Virus record (IMG/VR): IMGVR_UViG_3300042896_000649
Coordinates: 1-36,588 of that record
Origin: a virus
DNA length: 36,588 nucleotides
Strand: one strand, 5' to 3'
Shown here: one piece after another, positions 30,533 through 36,588 of the stretch
Numbering within the stretch: the stretch's first letter is position 1
Layout: the number at the start of each line of letters is the position of its first letter
Made by a program: the position numbers and the translations under genes
Notes under the pieces: generated by a model
The model's database searches: none
Seen by the model: the letters and a program-made list of their open reading frames with translations, nothing else
Told to the model about the DNA's origin: nothing

Positions 30533-30913
30533 TTATCCGAATGGAGTAGCAATATTTGTATCACCAATTAATCCAACTTCAGGTAAATTATTTAAATATG
30601 CACCACCTGCAAAAGAGTTATTAATTGGTATTGTGCCTGCATTTAATGGACCTGTAGGAGGTAAACCATTTAAATCTAAATTTGAAGGTAGTTGTAATGG
30701 ATTTGTTATACCATCTTCATATTGTGATACTAAATTACCAATTGAACTTGCATTAGATCCATTTAGTGAATATGAATTGCCGGGAGTACCATCAGAATGG
30801 ATTGATGTCCCACCATTTAAGGTTCCTACAGCTAGTGGATTGGTTGTTGGTGTTAATCCATCATTAATACTTAAAGTTGATCCATCTGTTGTTAATTTTG
30901 TTAAAAGTCCCAT
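30533..30913 (-). CDS. Small virion-type protein, MGLL paralogue 1
   Basis: A 126-residue protein starting MGLLTKLTTDGSTLSINDG, paralogous to the protein encoded next. The shared motifs are in the same order and spacing, and the last 40 residues (GLPPTGPLNAGTIPINN onward) are unique. It is preceded 14 nt upstream by the ATATTTATAA element, so it starts a late transcription unit that runs on into the baseplate genes. No catalytic motif. Confidence 0.7.
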   Translation of the reverse strand: MGLLTKLTTDGSTLSINDGLTPTTNPLAVGTLNGGTSIHSDGTPGNSYSLNGSNASSIGNLVSQYEDGITNPLQLPSNLDLNGLPPTGPLNAGTIPINNSFAGGAYLNNLPEVGLIGDTNIATPFG

Positions 30914-30927
30914 AATTATTGTTTTTA

Positions 30928-30937
30928 TTATAAATAT
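30928..30937 (-). promoter_or_regulatory. Putative late-promoter element ATATTTATAA
   Basis: The minus strand reads TATAATATTTATAATAAAAA, 14 nt before ATG 30913 and just after the tape-measure gene. No TTG-type -33 box is present. Same decamer as at 33423, 34896, 35526 and 12604. Confidence 0.55.
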
Positions 30938-30958
30938 TATATCTTTATTTCTATTTTA

Positions 30959-33409
30959 TTAAATTGAAGTATTAGGATTAGGTCCACTTCCCATTGCATA
31001 AGTATCCGAAGTATTAACAATTCCTCTTATTTCAGGATTTTTAAGTGATGAAAGCATTAATTCTTTATTATCAATTTGGGTTGATACTAGAATTGGTCTA
31101 TTTACTAAAAGTTCTAAAGTTTTTGCTTGTTTGTTGTTTGCGTTTACTAGAGTTTCTATAAGACCCAACATATCTCCCTTATTATTGCCTTTATCTTTAT
31201 CATCGCGTATTATCTTTTTTAATTTATCTAATGGAGCAATTACTTCAGGGTTTGATTTAGCACCAGGATATTCTCCCATTAATCCTATTGTAGGGCCACT
31301 AACAACTCCACCATCTTCAAATGATGGCATTAAACTTCTTCCCCACGCATAGGCACCTACTCCCGCTATTACACCCGCTACTGGTCCAAATAATCCAGCA
31401 GCAGAAGAAGCAACATTAAAAGCCATTTTAGCAAGAGAGAATTCAGCTAATGATATTAATATACTTTTTAATTTATAAAAATAACCCATTAGTCTGGGCA
31501 TATCTCCTGCAAGCTCAGCTATAAGGTTTACAAATCCTCTAGCAGGTCCCTCAAAAATAGCTCCTAATAGTTTTTTCATTTGATCTAGGGCATTATTAAG
31601 TGTTTCTTGAGCATTAAGTTTTTCTAAAGCTGCTTTTGCATCCTCTTCATTACCTAGTTTAGCTAATATCCTTTGTTTTTCTTCTTCAGTAACAGCTTTT
31701 TTTAAAGCTTGTTCTACTTGTTCTCTTGTATTTGCTGATAGGTTTGCTATATTTTCTTGAGCAACTAAAGAGTTAGCTAATTCATCGGCACTCATTCCTA
31801 TTGCTTTTGCAATAGCTTCTTGTTGAATTACATTCATATTAGCAAAGTCTGCTGCTGATCCTACTTGGGATAGCATTTCAGCTGCTGCTTCTATTGATTT
31901 ACCATTTAAAGCTAATCCTCTAGCTCTTTCTAGGTTTAAAGCCTTTCCAGTTAATAGTTCTGCTGAAAGTTCATTTTCAATTGAGTCTTCAAATTGAAGT
32001 AATCCTTTAGCAGCATTAGCTGCAGTCTCTAAACTAATACCTAATAATTTAGCTTGAATTACTGCTTTTGATATTAAGTCAGGATTATTAGCATATTGTA
32101 AACGTAATTGTCCTGAAACTTTAGCTACATCTTGAAGTATTTCTTTATTATCTAATTGAATTCCTGTTTGTTTAACAAGAGCTGAGGTTTGTTTAATAAT
32201 AGAACCTGTTACTTCTCGAACTTTCATTCCATTAGCTATTGCTAATTGTTGAATACCCTTAGATTCTTCCCCGGTAAGACCCATTAGTTTAGTTAATATA
32301 ACTTGGTCTTTAAGTTGTTGATCAGTAAAGCCCCGAGTAACCCCAAAAGCTTTAGCTAATTCTAATTGAGCTTCAGTTAAACTATATTGATTTATAACTA
32401 ATCTCTCACTTTGATTTGCAGAAGTAGCAACTTCTTCTGCAATTTGTTTAAATCTATCTCTAGTAGCTGTTGCTTCTTCGGAAGAAACAGCCATTGATTT
32501 AGATAAATCTGTAACTTGTTTGTCAACAGCAAATCCTAATTCTAAAAACGTTTGAAAACCTTTTACTAATAATCCAATTATAACTAATGGATCTGTTAAA
32601 CTAGATACTAAACTTTTAGCCATACTTCCCATAGCAACAGTCATTGATGAAATTGCATTTCCTCCTGCTTTTGCTTTTGCTCTAGCAGCATCTAATGCTT
32701 TATTAGTATCAAGTAATGGTCCTACTATTGGTATTTTTCCTAATCCTTCTAAAGCAACTTTAGTAAGACCTAAAGTTCTGTTAACCTTTTTTTCTTTTTG
32801 GATTCGTTCTTCAATTTTTGCATTAAGTTCATCTAATATATCAAATTCTTTTTTTTCAGCTGCTATTATTTCCTGTATAGTTTGCAATTCAGATTTTGAT
32901 ATACCCTGTTTTTTTAATCTTTTAGTAAGCGCTTCTCCATGTAATTGATTGCCATTTTTATCTAAAGTAATTCCTTCATATTTTTGTTTTACTAAAACAG
33001 CTTGTGATTTAGCTTCTTGAGATAAAATTTTTGCTTTATCCCTTTTACTTTCTAATTCTTTAAGAGATAATTCATGTAAACCTGATTGATCATGTTTTAG
33101 ACTTTCAGCTATACTTGAAAGACCACGCATTGCTTTTACAGTACGATTAGTAGCAGTACTTTGTTTATTCATTTCTGCTAATGAAGCTCCTATAGATGCT
33201 GCTATCCCTCCAAAACCTTTTTCTAAATCATCAGCTTGTTTAGTAATTCCTGCTAAAGCAATTTCAAGTTTTTCAATTTCTTTATTACTTGCTGATATTG
33301 TATTAGGATCCATTCCTCGAAAAGGATTAGTTTTTCCTAACTCATCATATACTTTTTGAATTTGTTCTAAAAGTTTTTTTGCTTCTTTAAGTTTTGGATC
33401 TTCAGCCAT
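30959..33409 (-). CDS. Tail tape measure protein
   Basis: An 816-residue, mainly helical protein, rich in Lys, Glu, Ala and Leu, that sets tail length and is ejected ahead of DNA. It has an N-terminal coiled-coil part (1-210), a hydrophobic stretch around 255-295 (PLVIIGLLVKGFQTFLELGF), a long helical middle, and a second hydrophobic stretch near 660-690 (GLFGPVAGVIAGVGAYAWG). After it comes FEDGGVVSGPTIGLMGEYPG, then NPEVIAPLDKL, a C-terminal signature of many tape measures. At about 0.15 nm per residue it would fit a tail near 120 nm (inference). A late-promoter element is 13 nt upstream. Confidence 0.9.
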   Translation of the reverse strand: MAEDPKLKEAKKLLEQIQKVYDELGKTNPFRGMDPNTISASNKEIEKLEIALAGITKQADDLEKGFGGIAASIGASLAEMNKQSTATNRTVKAMRGLSSIAESLKHDQSGLHELSLKELESKRDKAKILSQEAKSQAVLVKQKYEGITLDKNGNQLHGEALTKRLKKQGISKSELQTIQEIIAAEKKEFDILDELNAKIEERIQKEKKVNRTLGLTKVALEGLGKIPIVGPLLDTNKALDAARAKAKAGGNAISSMTVAMGSMAKSLVSSLTDPLVIIGLLVKGFQTFLELGFAVDKQVTDLSKSMAVSSEEATATRDRFKQIAEEVATSANQSERLVINQYSLTEAQLELAKAFGVTRGFTDQQLKDQVILTKLMGLTGEESKGIQQLAIANGMKVREVTGSIIKQTSALVKQTGIQLDNKEILQDVAKVSGQLRLQYANNPDLISKAVIQAKLLGISLETAANAAKGLLQFEDSIENELSAELLTGKALNLERARGLALNGKSIEAAAEMLSQVGSAADFANMNVIQQEAIAKAIGMSADELANSLVAQENIANLSANTREQVEQALKKAVTEEEKQRILAKLGNEEDAKAALEKLNAQETLNNALDQMKKLLGAIFEGPARGFVNLIAELAGDMPRLMGYFYKLKSILISLAEFSLAKMAFNVASSAAGLFGPVAGVIAGVGAYAWGRSLMPSFEDGGVVSGPTIGLMGEYPGAKSNPEVIAPLDKLKKIIRDDKDKGNNKGDMLGLIETLVNANNKQAKTLELLVNRPILVSTQIDNKELMLSSLKNPEIRGIVNTSDTYAMGSGPNPNTSI

Positions 33410-33422
33410 TTAAAATATTTTG

Positions 33423-33432
33423 TTATAAATAT
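33423..33432 (-). promoter_or_regulatory. Putative late-promoter element ATATTTATAA
   Basis: The minus strand reads TTTAATATTTATAACAAAAT, 13 nt before the tape-measure ATG 33409. The same decamer lies at nearly the same distance (13-14 nt) before the starts at 34882 and 30913. Confidence 0.55.
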
Positions 33433-33447
33433 TAAATATTAACATTT

Positions 33448-33768
33448 TTAACCGTATTTAATAGGGTTTTTGCTTGTAGTGGGTTTTTGAAGTAAACCAG
33501 GAAGTTTAACTTTACCATCTGAGTCAATTACAGTTTTTGTATTTAAGTTTTTCCCTTTAGATTGGTTTTGTATAGCTTCATTTTCTTCTTCAAAATGTTT
33601 TTTAATTTCATTAAAAGTAAAACGGCGAAGCCAAATTGGCATATTGTAAACAGTATGCCAATCATATCCTCCGTTTCCGTGAAAAATTATTTGATGTATT
33701 TGAGAAAATAAAGATGCTCTAACAGGAGCAATATTATCAGATGTCAGGCCAAAAAAAGCTAACCCCAA
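33448..33768 (-). CDS. Tail assembly-type protein without an ATG start
   Basis: A 106-residue frame (from TTG 33768) containing GYDWHTVYNMPIWLRRFTF (about 34-52), a pattern known from tail-assembly genes just upstream of tape measures. The first ATG is at the NMP of that motif, too late, so the start must be TTG 33768 or a ribosomal frameshift from the gp26-like gene, whose end it overlaps by 32 nt. The C-terminal 35 residues are basic and Pro/Lys-rich. It lies 38 nt before the tape measure, the usual place for a tail assembly chaperone. The assignment is by motif and position. Confidence 0.65.
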   Translation of the reverse strand: MGLAFFGLTSDNIAPVRASLFSQIHQIIFHGNGGYDWHTVYNMPIWLRRFTFNEIKKHFEEENEAIQNQSKGKNLNTKTVIDSDGKVKLPGLLQKPTTSKNPIKYG

Positions 33769-33810
33769 TTGGGATACTAATTCTGTCGCCCCCGTTGTTG
33801 GGAAAAAAAG
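33737..33810 (-). other. Candidate frameshift window with two T7 tracts
   Basis: Between the last in-frame stop of the downstream frame (TAA, 33813-33811) and the stop of the gp26-like gene (TGA, 33739-33737) both frames are open for 74 nt. In this short span are two runs of seven T on the coding strand, at 33809-33803 (ACTTTTTTTCCC) and 33757-33751 (AGCTTTTTTTGG). A +1 or -2 slip at either run joins the two proteins. Confidence 0.5.
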
Positions 33811-34468
33811 TTAAATCAACGTCTGGTTGAATTTTTTTAATATATTCTCTTAGTGCTCGTGAGTCTTTAGCTAAGAAATAATTTTCTACAAAATCTCGTA
33901 TATCTTTTCTTTCCCTACTTCCCTCCACAGAAGTAATTAAATATTTTAAACGTGTTGATAGTTCTGGTGAAGAATCTTTATTAATTTTTTTAAGTCCTTC
34001 TAACTCACGACTAATATCTTGTTCGTCTTTATGGGTTAAAAGTTTAAATGTAACTGTGTTTTTTGAGTGTGGTAAAGTAAATTCAAATTCATTTAAACGA
34101 TTTGTAAATAATTCTTCTTTGAGTGGTTTATTTTCTAAAGAAGATAAATCTATTGTTTGAGTTTCACCGTTATGTTCAAATGAATATTCTGATCCATATC
34201 CTAAAATACGAGCTGAAATCATTATAGCGTTTTTGTCTCCAATTAATAAATCATCAAATTCAATTTTAGAAACAATTAATGATTTCATTAACTTATCCAA
34301 AACGGTACCATTTCTAATATATGATTGATTTGTTAAAATATCCTCTTCCTTAGCGGTCATATATTTCATTTCAAGAGTTCCTTTTGCTAATTCAGAATCT
34401 TCAGGGTAAAGTAAACCTTTAGAGGGTAATTCAATGGTTTCTGTTGGTAATTTAAATTTTTCGTCCAT
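33737..34468 (-). CDS. Baseplate hub-assembly protein, T4 gp26-like
   Basis: A 243-residue protein. LPTETIELPSKGLLYPEDS at the start, MKYMTAKEEDILTNQSYIRN (34-53), TVLDKLMKSLI and MISARILGYGSEYSFEH (83-99) are the features I associate with gp26-like proteins of T4-type phages. The C-terminus IPIGVSFFWPDI matches the FFWP ending usual for the family, so zero-frame termination gives a normal product. It takes part in baseplate or tail assembly. The end overlaps a second frame by 74 open bases (see the frameshift window). ATG 34468 is preceded by AT-rich sequence with a TATGTATATAA element about 24-34 nt upstream. Confidence 0.8.
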   Translation of the reverse strand: MDEKFKLPTETIELPSKGLLYPEDSELAKGTLEMKYMTAKEEDILTNQSYIRNGTVLDKLMKSLIVSKIEFDDLLIGDKNAIMISARILGYGSEYSFEHNGETQTIDLSSLENKPLKEELFTNRLNEFEFTLPHSKNTVTFKLLTHKDEQDISRELEGLKKINKDSSPELSTRLKYLITSVEGSRERKDIRDFVENYFLAKDSRALREYIKKIQPDVDLTFFPNNGGDRISIPIGVSFFWPDI

Positions 34469-34510
34469 AATTTTTATTTAATATAACTTTATTTGTCTTA
34501 TATACATATA

Positions 34511-34882
34511 TTAAAGAGTAGTAATATTATCAGGATTTACATTAAATGATAAAACTCCTTCTACTTTTAATATTTCTTTACGTATTTCTTGCATTTTTGA
34601 TCTATCAAATCCACCTTTTGCAATCCAAGGATGTCCATCTACTTTAACAGTCATTATAGCTTGAAATCTAGATTGATCTTGTTGATTAAATTCTAAAGGT
34701 TCTTTAGATGATATAACTGTAATACCTGGGATAGAACGAATATCTGAATATATCTCTTTTTGTGGTCTTAAATCAATGTTAGTAATGAGCATACCTATCA
34801 TTTTAAACTTGTCTTGATATTCCTCAGTTAAACGATGGTTTAATGTTTCTTTTATTAGCGCACGTAAATTATCTAATTTCAT
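34511..34882 (-). CDS. Conserved-type tail-module protein, unknown
   Basis: A 123-residue protein. An N-terminal helix, MKLDNLRALIKETLNHRL, is followed by an alternating strand-helix pattern (FKMIGMLITNIDLRPQKEIY, SIPGITVISS, FQAIMTVKVDG, MQEIRKEILKVEGV) that suggests a ferredoxin-like fold. No catalytic residues stand out. It sits between tail tube and the gp26-like gene, with its own late element 13 nt upstream after a terminator, so its expression is separate from the tube. Function unknown. Confidence 0.7.
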   Translation of the reverse strand: MKLDNLRALIKETLNHRLTEEYQDKFKMIGMLITNIDLRPQKEIYSDIRSIPGITVISSKEPLEFNQQDQSRFQAIMTVKVDGHPWIAKGGFDRSKMQEIRKEILKVEGVLSFNVNPDNITTL

Positions 34883-34895
34883 GTTATGGTATATG

Positions 34896-34905
34896 TTATA
34901 AATAT
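34896..34905 (-). promoter_or_regulatory. Putative late-promoter element ATATTTATAA
   Basis: The minus strand reads CCCATATTTATAACATATAC, 13 nt before ATG 34882 and 43 nt after the tube terminator. A terminator followed by this element argues that the element starts transcription, since the gene would otherwise depend on read-through. Confidence 0.6.
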
Positions 34906-34948
34906 GGGTAGATATAGTTTAATTAACGTGTTTATGTGATAATATATA

Positions 34949-34986
34949 ATAAAAAAATAAAAGCTCCAACGAAAACGTTGAAGCTT
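34949..34986 (-). terminator. Intrinsic terminator after the tail tube gene
   Basis: On the minus strand AAGCTTCAACG (34986-34976), loop TTTT, CGTTGGAGCTT (34971-34961), an 11-bp stem with one G-T pair, followed by TTATTTTTTT. It lies 24 nt after the tube stop. A strong stop here fits a gene that needs high, independent expression. Confidence 0.92.
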
Positions 34987-35010
34987 ATATAATTATTTTT
35001 AATTTTAATT

Positions 35011-35499
35011 TTAGTAGTTTAAGATACAATAATCTGGCTGTACTTCTAAAGCAATATTTACTATTGTTCCGTCATCATCATAGTTATAATCTCCAAAGTT
35101 AGCACTTGTTACTACTGCTCCTTTGATTATCCATTCTGAAACGATATCTCCAACAGGGCCAACTACATTAAATGTTAAATCTTTTTTATAGAAATCAGAA
35201 TAACCATCTCTACCCGTTACAGATTCGTGACCTAAACGTATCCATTCCATTACGGCTTGTGCTCCCGATGGTGTGATAGATTCAAATAAAGTCATTGAAA
35301 TTGTACCCCAAATAGTTTTTCCTTTTACATAACGTTGAACGTTAATGTGGTTAAGGGCAACTGCTGTTTGAGCTACATTTATTCCTCCCACTCCTTTTAC
35401 TAAAAATGATGGAATACCATCCATATAAAGGATAAAGCGATTAGATTGTTTTGGTTCAAACGCGGTAAAAAATATTTCGTTCGGATTTAAAATTGCCAT
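35011..35499 (-). CDS. Tail tube protein, T4 gp19-like
   Basis: A 162-residue protein: MAILNPNEIFFTAFEPKQSN, RFILYMDGIPSFLVKGVGG, SMTLFESITPSGAQAVMEW, VGPVGDIVSEWIIKGAVV and a beta-rich end. Length, fold pattern and position right after the sheath are those of gp19-type tubes, which stack as hexameric rings around the tape measure and DNA. It has its own late element 26 nt upstream, an A-rich leader with no Shine-Dalgarno, and its own terminator, so it is a monocistronic, highly expressed unit. Confidence 0.93.
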   Translation of the reverse strand: MAILNPNEIFFTAFEPKQSNRFILYMDGIPSFLVKGVGGINVAQTAVALNHINVQRYVKGKTIWGTISMTLFESITPSGAQAVMEWIRLGHESVTGRDGYSDFYKKDLTFNVVGPVGDIVSEWIIKGAVVTSANFGDYNYDDDGTIVNIALEVQPDYCILNY

Positions 35500-35525
35500 T
35501 TTGTTTTTATTTTAATTTTGTTTTA

Positions 35526-35535
35526 TTATAAATAT
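35526..35535 (-). promoter_or_regulatory. Putative late-promoter element ATATTTATAA
   Basis: The minus strand reads TAAATATTTATAATAAAAC, in the 52-nt gap between sheath and tube, 26 nt before ATG 35499. With the terminator at 34949 it frames the tube gene. Confidence 0.55.
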
Positions 35536-35551
35536 TTAATAATTTAATTTT

Positions 35552-36588
35552 TTATCCAGGAAATTCAGCTCCTGTTGGTAATAAGATAAAATCCAATGAA
35601 ATAAATTCTGCTGTTCTAGTTGGTTGAATATAAATTTGACCTACTAATTGATTTTGATCAATTACTGCGGGTCCATTATTTGATTCATCCATTATTATTT
35701 TATAAGCATATAATCCTTGTTTTTGTTGGATGCCTTCTAAAAATGGAGTTACTCTAGCTACAAATGAATTTCTTGTTGCTATTGTATTTTGTTCAAATAC
35801 TATTGTATCTGCAATTTGACGAATATAATTCTTCATTTCAATCATCAAACGTCTTACGTTTACACGGTCAAGAGCAGATGCTTGTTTTTGTAATGTTTTT
35901 TGTCCAAATACTACAACACCATTTCTAGGTAATGTAGCTAATGGGTTAATGTTATTACTATATAATGAATCTTTATTAGCTTGAGTTAATTTAAATTGGG
36001 CTTGTAGTACTGTAGATAATCCACCACGATTTATTCCTGCTGGTGCGAACCAAGGTGCAGATACTTTATCATTGAAAGCATATACTCCAGGAATTACAGT
36101 TGAAGCAGGTACCCATACTTGTTTCCCTGTTGCAGGATCAACGATACGAACCCAAGGCCAATACGAAGCAGCATATGATGTGTTTCTGGTTTGAGCTTGC
36201 GTTATAGTAGATGCAACTGTGCCATTATAATCGATTAGATCTAACACATATAAATTATCTCCTCTATTTTGAGTATTTGAAATAATTGTAGATACTACTG
36301 AGTGATGTTTGTCGTTTAATAGACCTGGGGTAAATAATAGATTAAATTGGTATGCTTCTTTATTTCCAAATAAAGCAACCATTTTATCATAATCTGATGC
36401 TACTAATCCCTGAGTTATTGTTGATATATTATCGTACATATATGATCCTACATTTGAGGCAACTGTACCTGTAGCACTACCAAAAGAGCTACTTAGATTT
36501 AATGGTAAATATCCAGGATATAAATTATTAGCAATATTTCCGTTTGAATCTAAATAACTAGGGGTTGTATAGGCAATAGATTTAACTC
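35552..36588 (-). CDS. Tail sheath protein, T4 gp18-like, N-terminus outside the window
   Basis: The frame is open through ATG 36439 to the right edge, so that ATG is internal and 345 residues of a longer protein are seen. Sheath features include SYAASYWPWVRIVDPATGKQ, WVPASTVIPGVYAFND, WFAPAGINRGGL, NGVVVFGQKTLQ, DRVNVRRLMIEMKNYIR and the conserved C-terminal RTAEFISLDFILLPTGAEF. The WFAPAG...RG block and the helical RRL region are typical of the domain that locks around the tube and drives contraction. The upstream part (SSFGSATGTVASNVGSYM) is Ser/Gly-rich. Confidence 0.95.
   Translation of the reverse strand, partial: VKSIAYTTPSYLDSNGNIANNLYPGYLPLNLSSSFGSATGTVASNVGSYMYDNISTITQGLVASDYDKMVALFGNKEAYQFNLLFTPGLLNDKHHSVVSTIISNTQNRGDNLYVLDLIDYNGTVASTITQAQTRNTSYAASYWPWVRIVDPATGKQVWVPASTVIPGVYAFNDKVSAPWFAPAGINRGGLSTVLQAQFKLTQANKDSLYSNNINPLATLPRNGVVVFGQKTLQKQASALDRVNVRRLMIEMKNYIRQIADTIVFEQNTIATRNSFVARVTPFLEGIQQKQGLYAYKIIMDESNNGPAVIDQNQLVGQIYIQPTRTAEFISLDFILLPTGAEFPG

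Noticed and set aside
1-36588. tRNA genes, CRISPR arrays, transposons, integrase or attachment sites
   Set aside because: I looked for cloverleaf-like GC-rich islands, regularly spaced repeats and recombinase motifs and saw none. The only repeats are the fibre units and gene-end copies.

Overview
The window is a continuous piece of a T4-like contractile-tailed phage (myovirus) genome. Every gene I can support lies on the minus strand, so transcription runs from the right edge to the left. Neither end is a gene boundary: the tail-sheath gene runs off the right edge and a small unidentified gene runs off the left edge. The host is probably a member of the Bacteroidota, most likely a flavobacterium-like organism. 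The genome is AT-rich. Start codons follow A/T-rich leaders with no Shine-Dalgarno sequence. The promoters in front of replication and small early-type genes fit the Bacteroidota sigma consensus (TTG, about 19 nt, TAnnTTTG), and one secreted product has a Bacteroidota-style signal peptide ending in AQA.

Reading in the direction of transcription: (1) 36588-24540 is the tail module. It holds sheath, tube, a gp26-like protein overlapping a second ORF that lacks an ATG, the tape measure, two paralogous small proteins, a large tail/baseplate protein, a LysM-like gp53 protein, a 978-residue hub-type protein and a CHAP-type peptidase. (2) 24529-23477 is an unassigned virion-type gene with a proline-rich tail. 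(3) 23434-16370 is the replication module: a compact family A DNA polymerase, a conserved unknown, a gp32-like ssDNA-binding protein, a UvsX/RecA recombinase, a FEN/RNase H nuclease, a DnaB/gp41 helicase and ribonucleotide reductase beta, continuing into alpha (16360-14633). (4) 14597-12631 is a run of small membrane proteins (holin candidates) and a secreted beta-barrel-like protein. (5) 12569-2612 is a second structural module: an L,D-transpeptidase-like protein, a coiled-coil membrane protein, conserved virion-type proteins and a set of tail-fibre/adhesin genes, one with an arabinofuranosidase-B/LamG-like fold. (6) 2533-1 holds small accessory genes: an AT-hook protein, a membrane-anchored lytic transglycosylase, a TagD-like cytidylyltransferase and others.

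Two promoter classes follow the functional layout. Five sites of the form TTGG-N19-TATATTTA, with identical spacing, precede the polymerase, gp32, helicase, AT-hook and basic small-protein genes. A different element, ATATTTATAA with no -33 box, lies shortly upstream of tape measure, tube and other structural genes and looks like a phage-specific late promoter. Two clear intrinsic terminators follow the tail tube and the L,D-transpeptidase-like gene.

The most unusual feature is in the tail-fibre cluster. Short copies of the 3' end of one gene, still encoding the same C-terminal peptide and stop codon, sit directly before the start codon of another gene. This happens clearly twice and perhaps a third time. 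I read them as recombination scars left when fibre cassettes were inserted or duplicated at gene ends. Other points of interest are the possible frameshift upstream of the tape measure, a polymerase with a degenerate exonuclease region and altered motifs A and C, a gp32 ending in a bacterial-SSB-like tip, and a phage-encoded outer-membrane-type protein. I saw no tRNA genes, CRISPR arrays, insertion sequences or integrase genes, and no gene-free stretch longer than about 130 bases.
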